Shown here: in pieces, positions 48,319 through 56,423 of the stretch | Layout: each line of letters starts with the position of its first letter | Position numbering within the stretch: position 1 is the stretch's first letter | Source: Pseudomonas palleroniana | GTDB taxonomy: Bacteria > Pseudomonadota > Gammaproteobacteria > Pseudomonadales > Pseudomonadaceae | Assembly: GCF_003031675.1 (NCBI RefSeq) | Contig: NZ_PYWX01000061.1 | Coordinates: forward strand, 62,001-126,000 | Direction: 5' to 3' | Length of the DNA stretch: 64,000 nucleotides | The notes under the pieces: model-generated | Databases searched by the model: none | What the model was told of the DNA's origin: nothing | The model's input: only the letters and a program-made list of their open reading frames with translations | Made by a program: the position numbers and the translations under genes

Positions 48319-48948
48319 TCAGGCCTCGACCATGAACGGCGCCGGGTCGCCACAGCCCACGCGGACCACTTCGGGCTCGCCGTCGGCCAGGTTGATCACG
48401 GTGGAGGCCTTGTTGCCGCCGTAGCCGCCGTCGATGATCAGGTCGACATGTTTTTCCAGCAAACGGCGCATCTCGTAGGGGTCATACAAGGGCTCTTCTT
48501 CACCCGGCAGGATCAGCGACACACTCATCAATGGCTCGCCCAGCTCAGCCAACAGCGCCAGGGCAATCGGATGCTCCGGCACCCGCAGGCCGATGGTGCG
48601 TTTTTTCGGGTGCAGCAACAGGCGCGGCACTTCGCGGGTGGCGTTGAGGATAAAGGTGTAGGGCCCCGGCGTGTGTGCCTTGAGCAGGCGGAAAGTGCCG
48701 GTGTCGACCTTGGCGAATAGCCCCAGTTGGGACAGGTCGCTGCAGATCAGTGCAAAGTTGTGGTTCTTGTCCAGATCCCGCAGGCGTCTGACCCGCTCGA
48801 CCGCACTTTTATCACCGATCTGGCAACCGATGGCGTAGGACGAGTCCGTGGGGTAGATCACCACACCGCCGGCGCGAATGATCTCCACGGCCTGTTTTAT
48901 CAGGCGCGCTTGCGGGTTTTCCGGATGAATCTGGAAGAATTGGCTCAC
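48319..48948 (-). CDS. yciO: YciO, Sua5/YrdC-family protein
   Basis: A 209-aa protein of the threonylcarbamoyl-AMP synthase fold (Sua5/YrdC/YciO). YciO's own role is less clear than that of TsaC. Signature parts are GGVVIYPTDSSYAIGCQ, HTPGPYTFILNATREVPRLLLHPKKRTIGLRVPEHP and LIIDGGYGGNKASTVIN. I use the GTG at 48948 because it gives (M)SQFFQIHPENPQARLIKQAVEI, the exact YciO start; an ATG at 48987 would overlap yciV by 26 bp. Confidence 0.92.
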   Translation of the reverse strand: MSQFFQIHPENPQARLIKQAVEIIRAGGVVIYPTDSSYAIGCQIGDKSAVERVRRLRDLDKNHNFALICSDLSQLGLFAKVDTGTFRLLKAHTPGPYTFILNATREVPRLLLHPKKRTIGLRVPEHPIALALLAELGEPLMSVSLILPGEEEPLYDPYEMRRLLEKHVDLIIDGGYGGNKASTVINLADGEPEVVRVGCGDPAPFMVEA

Positions 48949-48961
48949 GTGTTCTACCTGT

Positions 48962-49825
48962 TCAGACGGTGGCAGTAATGGGGTCATGCTTGAATCGCCC
49001 CCACAGGAGCGGCAGGTCTTCCGGGACTTGGCGATACTCGCCGATCTCGGACCAGCCGCCTGGGCCATGAAAATCACTGCCGGCGCTGACCAGCAGACCA
49101 AATTCGCGGGCAAGGATCGCCAGGCTGCCGACTTGTTCGGCGGGCTGATGCCCATTGACCACTTCGATTGCGTGGCCACCCGCTCCAATATAGTCGCCAA
49201 TCAGCTTGCGGCGCTTGCTGCGGGTGAAATCGTAATGCCAGGGGTGCGCCAGGCTGACCCAGGCACCGGAGGCGCGCAATGTCTCGACGGTGTCTTCCAG
49301 GGTCGGCCAATGCAGCTTCACATCGCCCAGCTTGCCGGCGCCCAGCCATTTGCGGAAGGCCTCGGCACGGTCTTTGACAAACCCTTCACGCACCATCCAG
49401 TCGGCAAAATGCGGCCGGGCCGGCGCGTTGCCGCTGTCACCCAGCTCCTGCTGGATGGCGCGGGCACCGTCGAGGGCATTGGGCATGCCTTTGAGGCTGA
49501 GTTTGCGGCTTATTTCTTCGGACCGCAGCCAGCGGCCGTCGTGCAATTGGGCGATGGCTTTCACCAATGGCGGGGCTGCCTGGTCGAAACCGTAGCCCAG
49601 CACATGAATAGTGGCGCCGCCCCAGGTGCAGGACAATTCCACGCCGTTGACCAGTTGCATGCCCAGGGCATGGGCGGCTGCGCGGGCTTCATCCAGACCC
49701 TCGAGGGTGTCATGGTCGGTCAATGACAAGACTCGCACGCCTTTTTCAAACGCTCGCGCAACCAGTGCCGCGGGCGCCAGGGCGCCGTCGGAGGCTGTGC
49801 TGTGGCAGTGCAAATCAACATTCAC
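48962..49825 (-). CDS. yciV: PHP-domain 5'-3' exoribonuclease/phosphatase YciV (RNase AM type)
   Basis: The 287-aa protein begins NVDLHCHSTASDGALAP, the first PHP metal motif, and continues with LSLTDHDTLEGLDEA, NGVELSCTW, SLAHPWHY and GSDFHGPGG, the full trinuclear-metal PHP set. In E. coli the homologue trims 5' ends of small rRNAs and hydrolyses 3',5'-bisphosphonucleotides. The GTG at 49825 is chosen because homology starts there; it leaves an 87-bp divergent region with yciB. It precedes yciO, as in enterobacteria. Confidence 0.9.
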   Translation of the reverse strand: MNVDLHCHSTASDGALAPAALVARAFEKGVRVLSLTDHDTLEGLDEARAAAHALGMQLVNGVELSCTWGGATIHVLGYGFDQAAPPLVKAIAQLHDGRWLRSEEISRKLSLKGMPNALDGARAIQQELGDSGNAPARPHFADWMVREGFVKDRAEAFRKWLGAGKLGDVKLHWPTLEDTVETLRASGAWVSLAHPWHYDFTRSKRRKLIGDYIGAGGHAIEVVNGHQPAEQVGSLAILAREFGLLVSAGSDFHGPGGWSEIGEYRQVPEDLPLLWGRFKHDPITATV

Positions 49826-49912
49826 GGGACTGTGTAACCTCAAGTCAGCTGGCGCTTTCGCTACCAAGGATGTTTGTTATTATGCCGCCACATCCAGCTT
49901 CTGGCTCTTACT

Positions 49913-50509
49913 GTGAAACAATTCATCGACTTCATCCCGCTGTTGCTGTTTTTCATCGTTTACAAACTCGACCCCAGGGTCATCGATCTAGCGGGCCACG
50001 AGCTGACCGTCGGAGGCATCTACAGCGCCACTGCCGTGCTGATCATCAGCTCCGTCGTGGTCTACGGCGCGATCTTCATTTCCCAGCGCAAACTGGAAAA
50101 AAGCCAATGGCTGACCCTGGTCGCCTGCCTGGTCTTCGGCAGCCTGACCCTGGCCTTCCACAGCGAAACCTTCCTCAAGTGGAAAGCCCCGGCGGTGAAC
50201 TGGCTGTTCGCCCTGGCGTTCATCGGCAGCCACTTCGTCGGCGACCGCCTGTTGATCAAGCGGATCATGGGCCATGCACTGACCCTGCCGGAGCCGGTCT
50301 GGACACGCCTGAACGTGGCCTGGATCGTGTTTTTCCTGTTCTGCGGCGCCGCCAACCTGTTCGTAGCCTTTACCTTCCAGGACTATTGGGTGGACTTCAA
50401 GGTGTTCGGCAGCCTGGCCATGACCGTGCTGTTCCTGGTCGGCCAGGGTATCTACCTGTCCCGTCACCTGCATGACACCGACCCTACCACGCCGAAAACC
50501 GAGGACTGA
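49913..50509 (+). CDS. yciB: Septation protein A / YciB inner-membrane protein
   Basis: The 198-aa membrane protein begins KQFIDFIPLLLFFIVYKL, the hallmark of YciB (IspZ). It has about five helices, including GGIYSATAVLIISSVVVYGAIFI and WLFALAFIGSHFVGDRLLIK. YciB affects envelope integrity and cell division through links to the elongation and division machinery. The start codon is GTG at 49913. yciI follows 1 bp after the stop. Confidence 0.93.
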   Translation: MKQFIDFIPLLLFFIVYKLDPRVIDLAGHELTVGGIYSATAVLIISSVVVYGAIFISQRKLEKSQWLTLVACLVFGSLTLAFHSETFLKWKAPAVNWLFALAFIGSHFVGDRLLIKRIMGHALTLPEPVWTRLNVAWIVFFLFCGAANLFVAFTFQDYWVDFKVFGSLAMTVLFLVGQGIYLSRHLHDTDPTTPKTED

Positions 50510-50510
50510 C

Positions 50511-50810
50511 ATGCTCTACGCAATCATTGCCACCGACGTCGCCAACTCCCTGGAAAAACGCCTGAGTGTGCGCCCAGCCCACCTGGAGCGCCTGCATGTG
50601 CTGCAAGCCGAAGGCCGCCTGGTGCTGGCAGGCCCGCACCCTGCGGTCGACAGCAACGACCCGGGCGCGGCCGGCTTCATTGGCAGCCTGATCGTCGCCG
50701 AGTTTGCGTCCCTGGCCGATGCCCAGGCGTGGGCGAAGGCCGATCCGTATGTCGCGGCCGGCGTCTACGCCGATGTGCTGATCAAGCCGTTCAAGCAAGT
50801 CCTGCCGTAA
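50511..50810 (+). CDS. yciI: YciI-like protein
   Basis: The 99-aa ferredoxin-like alpha/beta protein has the family pattern MLYAIIATDVANSLEKRLSVRPAHLERLHVLQAEGRLVLAGPHP, with the conserved His (RPAHLERL) and an Asp near the start. YciI-like proteins may have small hydrolase or dehydrochlorinase-like chemistry, with no settled role. It sits directly after yciB, as in many gamma-proteobacteria. Confidence 0.92.
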   Translation: MLYAIIATDVANSLEKRLSVRPAHLERLHVLQAEGRLVLAGPHPAVDSNDPGAAGFIGSLIVAEFASLADAQAWAKADPYVAAGVYADVLIKPFKQVLP

Positions 50811-50916
50811 TGCAAGGAGCGTCGAACCTAATCGGTTCGGCGTACTCCTAATGGCTCATTATTCCCGGTAACCTGCCGACAACGTTCTGAATATTCGTGT
50901 GGAATCAGGAGTTCCG

Positions 50917-51324
50917 ATGCGCTTACGTCAGTTGTGTCTGTTGGCAGTGTTAACGATCGGGGCTACGGCCCACGCTGAAGAAACCTCGAGCACCGGCAGT
51001 TCCACGCCCCTGTCCTTGAGTGCCGGCAGCCAGATCACCGAGTTGCAGCAACGTTTGCAAGAAAGCGAACGACAACGGGAAGAACTGAGCAAACAACTGC
51101 AAAGCGCGGATGCCGCCCGCGAAAGCGCCCAACTGAATCGCTTGCGCCAGGAGAACCAACGCCTGGCCCAGCAACTCAAAGAAACACAGGGTGGCGCCTT
51201 GACGCGCTGGCTGACCGAACAACAACAGTGGTTCGTCACGGGTGCGGCCGTCGCGCTGATCGCCTTGCTGTGCGGGATCTTCGCCAGCGGTGGGCACCGT
51301 CGCCGTCGACAATGGCTAAATTGA
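50917..51324 (+). CDS. Periplasmic coiled-coil protein with C-terminal anchor
   Basis: A 135-aa protein with a signal peptide (LRQLCLLAVLTIGATAHA), a coiled coil (ITELQQRLQESERQREELSKQLQSADAARESAQLNRLRQENQRLAQQLKE) and a C-terminal membrane helix (FVTGAAVALIALLCGIFA) followed by basic residues. This is the layout of YgiM/TIGR04211-type proteins without the SH3 domain. AGGAG precedes the ATG. It lies 7 bp upstream of cpxR, so it probably belongs to the envelope-stress module. Confidence 0.78.
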   Translation: MRLRQLCLLAVLTIGATAHAEETSSTGSSTPLSLSAGSQITELQQRLQESERQREELSKQLQSADAARESAQLNRLRQENQRLAQQLKETQGGALTRWLTEQQQWFVTGAAVALIALLCGIFASGGHRRRRQWLN

Positions 51325-51331
51325 GTAAGTC

Positions 51332-52009
51332 ATGAGCGAGCTGTTACTGATAGATGATGACCAGGAGCTCTGTGAGCTGTTGAGCAGTTGGCTGAGCCAG
51401 GAAGGCTTTCACGTACGCGCCTGCCACGATGGCTTGAGCGCCCGCAAAGCCTTGGCCGACGCCGCCCCGGCGGCTGTGGTGCTTGACGTGATGCTGCCCG
51501 ACGGCAGCGGCCTGGAATTGCTCAAGCAATTGCGCACCGACCATCCGGAGCTACCGGTACTGATGCTTTCGGCCCGTGGCGAACCGCTGGACCGTATCCT
51601 CGGCCTGGAACTGGGCGCCGACGATTACCTGGCCAAACCCTGCGACCCTCGGGAACTCACCGCCCGCTTGCGCGCCGTACTGCGCCGCAGCCACCCTGCG
51701 GCCGTATCCACGCAGATGGAACTGGGTGACCTTTGCTTCAGCCCGGTGCGCGGCGTGGTCAGCATCGATGAACAGGAATTCTCTCTCACCGTCTCCGAAA
51801 GCCGTCTGCTGGAAGCCTTGCTGCGCCAGCCCGGCGAACCGCTGGACAAGCAGGAACTGGCGCAGATCGCACTGGGGCGCAAGCTGACGCTCTACGACCG
51901 CAGCCTGGACATGCACGTCAGCAACCTGCGCAAGAAGATCGGCCCGCACCCGGACGGTCGGCCACGGATCGTGGCATTGCGTAGCCGCGGTTATTACTAC
52001 AGCCTTTAA
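51332..52009 (+). CDS. cpxR: CpxR-like response regulator
   Basis: A 225-aa OmpR-class regulator. It has a receiver domain (1-115) with acidic pair DDD near 8-10, phospho-acceptor Asp in VVLDVMLPDGSG and Lys in DDYLAKP. The winged-helix output domain (125-225) contains LTVSESRLLEALLRQPGEPLDKQEL and RSLDMHVSNLRKKIG. With the Spy-like and kinase genes downstream it matches the Cpx envelope-stress system (PA3204-PA3206 order as I recall). A CpxR-like box lies upstream of the Spy-like gene. Confidence 0.9.
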   Translation: MSELLLIDDDQELCELLSSWLSQEGFHVRACHDGLSARKALADAAPAAVVLDVMLPDGSGLELLKQLRTDHPELPVLMLSARGEPLDRILGLELGADDYLAKPCDPRELTARLRAVLRRSHPAAVSTQMELGDLCFSPVRGVVSIDEQEFSLTVSESRLLEALLRQPGEPLDKQELAQIALGRKLTLYDRSLDMHVSNLRKKIGPHPDGRPRIVALRSRGYYYSL

Positions 52010-52019
52010 GGCAGTTCTA

Positions 52020-52087
52020 AGTGGCAAGCTGCAAGCGGCAAGTGAAAAGCGCTGACTTGCCGCTTGCAGCTGACAACTTGCAGCTGC
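52020..52087. repeat. AAGCTGCAAGC-type inverted repeat
   Basis: GGCAAGCTGCAAGCGGCAAG and CTTGCCGCTTGCAGCTGAC face each other across a short spacer. The family is the same as the element at 28117-28203. It lies just after the cpxR stop and may act as a transcript 3' hairpin. Confidence 0.78.
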
Positions 52088-52095
52088 GCCTCTCC

Positions 52096-52111
52096 CTTAC
52101 CAAACCTTTAC
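52096..52111 (-). promoter_or_regulatory. Candidate CpxR box upstream of the Spy-like gene
   Basis: On the minus strand the sequence reads GTAAA-GGTTTG-GTAAG, close to the CpxR consensus of two GTAAA repeats with a 5-bp spacer (here 6 bp and one mismatch). It is 81 bp before the ATG of the Spy-like gene. Confidence 0.4.
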
Positions 52112-52191
52112 CCTCTCCTGACGGCGCCTGACCTTGATCTCCTTAATCTACCCACATCCGGACTCACCGGAATAGAGACAGGAGAATCACC

Positions 52192-52656
52192 ATGCGCAAG
52201 ACCCTTATCGCTCTGATGTTCGCCGCTGCCCTGCCGACCGTTGCCATGGCCGCCATGCCGGAAGGCCCAGGCCCGATGGGCGGCCCTGAAGGTCACATGA
52301 TGGGTGGCCCGGGCCACGGCGGTGAACACGGTCCACGCGGCAGAGGCGGCCCATTCCGCGAGCTGGACCTGAGCAAGGAACAACGCCAGCAAATCGGCAA
52401 GTTGATGGGTGAGCAATGGCACGCTCGCAAAGACCTGGTCAAAAAGTACCTGGACAAACTCCCGGCCGCCGACCAGAAAGCCATGCAGGATGAAATCGAG
52501 GCGGGCAAGCTGAAAACCCAGGCCGACATCCGCGCCGTGCTGAAACCCGATCAGCAGAAGAAATTCGACGAGATCGTCAAGAAACAAGCCGAGCGCCGTG
52601 CCGAATGGAAGGAATTCCAAGCCTGGAAAGCCCAACAGCCGCAAAAAGCGCAATAA
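52192..52656 (+). CDS. Spy/CpxP-family periplasmic chaperone
   Basis: The 154-aa precursor has a signal peptide (LIALMFAAALPTVAMA), a Gly/Met/His-rich stretch (MPEGPGPMGGPEGHMMGGPGHGGEHG) that could bind copper, and a helical Spy-like region with LDLSKEQRQQIGKLM and KPDQQKKFDEI in place of the two LTxxQ motifs. Spy and CpxP hold unfolded periplasmic proteins and CpxP damps the sensor kinase. It lies between cpxR and the kinase gene. AGGAGAATCACC precedes the ATG. Confidence 0.87.
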   Translation: MRKTLIALMFAAALPTVAMAAMPEGPGPMGGPEGHMMGGPGHGGEHGPRGRGGPFRELDLSKEQRQQIGKLMGEQWHARKDLVKKYLDKLPAADQKAMQDEIEAGKLKTQADIRAVLKPDQQKKFDEIVKKQAERRAEWKEFQAWKAQQPQKAQ

Positions 52657-52677
52657 TGCTCTAGCTTTACTTCCCCC

Positions 52678-52706
52678 AGCCCAGCGGCGCACCCGCTGGG
52701 CTTTTC
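52678..52706 (+). terminator. Terminator/attenuator between the Spy-like gene and cpxS
   Basis: AGCCCAGCGG/CCGCTGGGCT-type stem followed by TTT, 21 bp after the Spy-like stop and 18 bp before the kinase start. It probably reduces read-through so that the chaperone is made in excess over the kinase. Confidence 0.7.
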
Positions 52707-52723
52707 CTGTTTGAGGGTTTCCT

Positions 52724-54067
52724 GTGCGCTCATTGTTCTGGCGGATCCTGGCAAGTTTCTGGCTGGCCATCGCCTTGGTTGCCGGGTTATCGATCCTGCT
52801 TGGGCACATGCTTAATCAAGATGCCTGGATTCTCAGCCGCCACCCCGGCCTGCGCAATCTGGCGCAGGAATGGACCCAGCTCTATGAAGCCCAAGGCGAG
52901 GACGCCGCGCAGGACTTGCTGCAGCAGCGCAAACGCCAGTACCACATCGACGTGCAGGTGCTGAACGAAAGCGGCGATCCAGTGGTGCGCGGCACCTTCC
53001 CGCGCCGCGCCGCCGCTTTCGAAGCCAAACAGAACGACAGCAAGGACGGCCACCTGCCGTGGCGGCGCCTGACCGCCGAGTACACCAGCGAAAAAACCGG
53101 TGACACTTACCTGCTGATCTACCGCATCCCCCACCCGGAACTGGACGCCTGGCATCGGGGCAGCCTGATGTGGCCGCTGAGCGCCTTGGCGATTGCCCTG
53201 GTGGTGCTGACCCTGTTCAGCCTGCTGGTGACGTTGTCCATCACCCGCCCGCTCAGCCGTCTGCGCGGGGCTGTGCACGATCTTGGCCAGACCACCTACC
53301 AGCAGAACAGCCTGGCGAAACTGGCCAACCGCCGCGATGAGTTCGGCGTACTGGCCAACGACTTCAACCGCATGGGAGCACGCCTGCAAAGCCTGATCGG
53401 CAGCCAACGCCAGTTGCTGCGCGATGTGTCCCACGAACTGCGTTCACCGTTGGCCCGCCTGCGCATCGCCCTGGCCCTGGCCGAACGCGCCAGCCCCGAA
53501 GAGCGCGAGCGCCTGTGGCCGCGCCTGACCCGCGAATGCGATCGCCTGGAAGCACTGATCAGCGAAATCCTGGTGCTTGCCCGCGTCGATGCCGACAACG
53601 CCAGTGCCGAAGAAATGGACCTGGTCCCGCTGCTCAAAACCCTGCAAAAGGACGCCCAGCTCGGTGCACCGGAGCAGGTAGTCGCGCTGAACGCCGACGC
53701 CGACCTGCACCTCAAAGGCTGGCCGACCATGATCGAACGGGCGGTGGATAACCTGTTGCGCAATGCCCAACGCTTCAACCCACCGGGGCAGCCTATCGAG
53801 TTGCAAGCCCAACGCCAGGGTGAGCGCATTCTGATCAGCGTGCGTGACCATGGCCCCGGCGTCGAAGCCGAGCACCTGAGCCAGCTGGGCGAACCGTTTT
53901 ACCGCGCCCCCGGCCAGACCGCCCAGGGCCACGGTCTTGGCCTGGCCATTGCGCGCCGCGCCGCCGAACGCCATGGCGGCAGCCTGCTCCTGAGCAACCA
54001 TCCCGACGGCGGTTTTATCGCCAGTATCGACCTGCCGTTGAAACCTGGGGTTGTCACGCCGGTGTGA
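52724..54067 (+). CDS. cpxS: CpxA/CpxS-like sensor histidine kinase
   Basis: A 447-aa membrane kinase. It has a first helix (FWRILASFWLAIALVAGLSILLG), a periplasmic sensor domain (about 30-145), a second helix (MWPLSALAIALVVLTLFSLLVTLSI), HAMP (about 175-225), phospho-acceptor His in RDVSHELRSPLARLR, and ATPase motifs (N box DNLLRNAQRFN, DHGPGV, GHGLGLAIARRAAERHGG). The start codon is GTG with GAGG 8 bp upstream. It is the cognate kinase for the CpxR-like regulator by position. The unusual order regulator-chaperone-kinase is noteworthy. Confidence 0.9.
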   Translation: MRSLFWRILASFWLAIALVAGLSILLGHMLNQDAWILSRHPGLRNLAQEWTQLYEAQGEDAAQDLLQQRKRQYHIDVQVLNESGDPVVRGTFPRRAAAFEAKQNDSKDGHLPWRRLTAEYTSEKTGDTYLLIYRIPHPELDAWHRGSLMWPLSALAIALVVLTLFSLLVTLSITRPLSRLRGAVHDLGQTTYQQNSLAKLANRRDEFGVLANDFNRMGARLQSLIGSQRQLLRDVSHELRSPLARLRIALALAERASPEERERLWPRLTRECDRLEALISEILVLARVDADNASAEEMDLVPLLKTLQKDAQLGAPEQVVALNADADLHLKGWPTMIERAVDNLLRNAQRFNPPGQPIELQAQRQGERILISVRDHGPGVEAEHLSQLGEPFYRAPGQTAQGHGLGLAIARRAAERHGGSLLLSNHPDGGFIASIDLPLKPGVVTPV

Positions 54068-54107
54068 TGATCTTCTATAGTGGCCCTTCTCTTACGGAGG
54101 GCCTTTG

Positions 54108-55457
54108 ATGATTGACTTGCTGACACCCATCCAAGCCGCACTCGATTTACCGCCGACCCCACTGGCCAGAACCTCGGCCGGTGCCCTGCCCTCGACCTTC
54201 GCCGTCACCGAACTGGCCGTTGCCAGCATCGGCGCCGCCGGCCAGGCCGTCGCGCAACTGGTCCAGCAACAGACCGGACGCTTGCCTGCGGTCACGGTGG
54301 ACCAGCGCCTGGCATCCTTCTGGTTCTCGTCGTCGATTCGCCCGGTTGGCTGGCAGGTACCGCCGCTGTGGGACCCGGTAGCCGGTGACTATGCCAGTGC
54401 CGACGGCTGGATTCGTTTACACACCAACGCGCCCCATCACCGCGCGGCCGCCGAGAGCATACTGGGCAAAGTCACCGACCGAACCGACATGGCCGGCAAA
54501 GTGGCAACCTGGAACGCTGCAAACCTGGAGCAGGCGATCGTCGATGCGGGCGGTTGCGCCGCGCAGATGCGTAGCTGGCAGGCCTGGCAAACCCACCCCC
54601 AAGGGTTGGCGGTGAATGCCGAGGCGTTGGTACAGCGACGTACCTTCGACACGGTGACTGAACAACCCTGGCTCGGCTCCGTCGCGCGCCCACTGGCGGG
54701 GATCAAGGTGCTGGACCTCACCCGGGTTTTGGCCGGCCCCGTGGCCAGCCGCTTCCTGGCTGGCCTCGGCGCCGATGTGCTGCGTATCGATTCACCCAGC
54801 TGGAACGAACCCGGCGTGGTGCCGGAGATGACCCTGGGTAAACGCTGCGCCCGTCTGGACCTGAAAAGCGCCGAAGGCCGGCAGATCTTCGAGACGCTGC
54901 TCAAAGACGCGGACATCCTGTTCCACGGCTATCGCGCCGACGCCCTGGAGCACCTGGGCTACAACGCCGAGGAACTGCAACGACTCGCCCCCGGCCTGAT
55001 CGACGCGAGTCTCAACGCTTACGGCTGGAGCGGGCCGTGGCGCAATCGGCGGGGTTTCGACAGCCTGGTGCAGATGAGCAGCGGGATTGCCGAAGCCGGC
55101 ATGGCCTGGCAACAGGCGGACAGACCGGTGCCGCTACCGGTACAGGCGCTGGATCACGCTACCGGGTATCTGCTGGCGGCCGGTGCGATTCAAGCCTTGA
55201 GTGAGCGCTTGAAAACCGGGCGTGGCGGTTCGGCGCGGTTGTCATTGGCACGCACGGCGAAGTTGCTGGTGGACGCCGGGCCAGTGCCCGCGCAACCGGC
55301 GCTACGCGCTGAAGGGCCGGATGATCAAGGCTTGGTGGTGGAACCGACGGCCTGGGGCCCGGCGCACCGGTTGCTGGCGCCGTTGAGCATCAGCGGGACG
55401 CCATTGCAGTGGGAGTTGCCGGCTGGGAAACTGGGTTCGCATCGACCGCAGTGGTGA
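54108..55457 (+). CDS. CaiB/BaiF (type III) CoA-transferase
   Basis: The 449-aa protein has the family III CoA-transferase core: GIKVLDLTRVLAGPVASRFLAGLGADVLRIDSP (about 201-232), KRCARLDLKSAEGRQIFETLLKDADILFHGY, and RRGFDSLVQMSSGIAEAG, which contains the usual catalytic Asp. The N-terminal 190 residues are less conserved and may form the second lobe. Such enzymes move CoA between carboxylic acids. GGAGG lies 8 bp before the ATG. The substrate is unknown and no fatty-acid catabolic genes adjoin it. Confidence 0.87.
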   Translation: MIDLLTPIQAALDLPPTPLARTSAGALPSTFAVTELAVASIGAAGQAVAQLVQQQTGRLPAVTVDQRLASFWFSSSIRPVGWQVPPLWDPVAGDYASADGWIRLHTNAPHHRAAAESILGKVTDRTDMAGKVATWNAANLEQAIVDAGGCAAQMRSWQAWQTHPQGLAVNAEALVQRRTFDTVTEQPWLGSVARPLAGIKVLDLTRVLAGPVASRFLAGLGADVLRIDSPSWNEPGVVPEMTLGKRCARLDLKSAEGRQIFETLLKDADILFHGYRADALEHLGYNAEELQRLAPGLIDASLNAYGWSGPWRNRRGFDSLVQMSSGIAEAGMAWQQADRPVPLPVQALDHATGYLLAAGAIQALSERLKTGRGGSARLSLARTAKLLVDAGPVPAQPALRAEGPDDQGLVVEPTAWGPAHRLLAPLSISGTPLQWELPAGKLGSHRPQW

Positions 55458-55466
55458 CCTTAAGAC

Positions 55467-55541
55467 TGCTATCGGGAGCAAGCCCCCTCCCACACTCGAC
55501 CGCATTGCAAATCAAGTGTGGGAGGGGGCTTGCTCACGATG
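55467..55541. repeat. REP pair in reversed orientation
   Basis: CTATCGGGAGCAAGCCCCCT comes first and GTGGGAGGGGGCTTGCTCAC second, the opposite order from the other REPINs in the window, with about 20 bp between them. It lies between the CoA-transferase and the glycosylase gene, both of which end here. Confidence 0.88.
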
Positions 55542-55559
55542 AGGCCAGTACTGCCACAA

Positions 55560-56423
55560 TCAATCCCCCCGGTTCAGCGACGTCCACAAATGCTGCGCCG
55601 CATAGGCCCTCAAAGGCCGCCATGCCTCGGCGCGGGCCAACAATTGTCGCGCCGAAACCGGCCTGCCCTCTAACGCTGCCAACGCATTGATCAAGCCGAT
55701 ATCGCCGGAGGCAAACGCATCCGGCTCGCGCATCTGACGCATGGCGATGTACTGCGCGGTCCAGTCGCCGATGCCCGGCAAGGCCACCAGCCGCGCCACG
55801 CCTTCCTTGAGAGTGGCCTTGGGCTCGAATACTTGCGGATCGTCCAGCCACGCCTGGGCCACTCCCGACAAGGTCCGTCCCCGCGCCTTGGGCATGCCCA
55901 GGCTCGCCAGGTCCGCTGCGGCGAGGACCTGGGCCGTGGGGAACGCATGGGTGATGCCCGGGTGCGGTGTTTGCAGCGGCTGCCCATAGTGCGCCACCAA
56001 CTTGCCTGCCAGGCGGATAGCCGCAACCACTGTGATCTGCTGCCCCAGCACCGCGCGAATCGCCAGCTCCAGCCCATCCCAAGTGCCTGGAACCCGAAGC
56101 CCCGGGCGAGCGGCGACCAATGCGGCCATCAGCGGATCGGCAGCCAATTGCGCGCCAATCAACTCGGGCTGTGCATCCAGATCAAACATTGCCCTCAAGC
56201 GTCGCTCGATCTCGGGCAGGGCCTGCGCGTCGGGAAACGCCACCTCAACCTCCAGCCAATCGCCCGAACCCGGCGCCACACAGATCCAACCCAACTGCCC
56301 ATTCACACTGATGCTGCGCCGATACACGCCGTCGACCAGGGTTTCCAGGCCGGTAAGTGCGCGCATCGTCAGAAAATCCACCATCGCCGCCCAATCATAG
56401 GGCGGCTGATACACCAGTCTCAC
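55560..56423 (-). CDS. AlkA-type DNA-3-methyladenine glycosylase
   Basis: A 287-aa HhH-GPD base-excision repair enzyme. It has the AlkA N-terminal domain (1-110) and then the helical domain with WDGLELAIRAVLGQQITVVAA. The hairpin-glycine motif is VALPGIGDWTAQYIAMRQMREPDAFASGDIGL (about 221-250), and its final Asp is the probable catalytic residue. It removes alkylated bases. The start overlaps the stop of the upstream permease gene as ATGA, an odd partner for a repair gene. An Ada-AlkA type regulator is not linked. Confidence 0.88.
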   Translation of the reverse strand: MRLVYQPPYDWAAMVDFLTMRALTGLETLVDGVYRRSISVNGQLGWICVAPGSGDWLEVEVAFPDAQALPEIERRLRAMFDLDAQPELIGAQLAADPLMAALVAARPGLRVPGTWDGLELAIRAVLGQQITVVAAIRLAGKLVAHYGQPLQTPHPGITHAFPTAQVLAAADLASLGMPKARGRTLSGVAQAWLDDPQVFEPKATLKEGVARLVALPGIGDWTAQYIAMRQMREPDAFASGDIGLINALAALEGRPVSARQLLARAEAWRPLRAYAAQHLWTSLNRGD

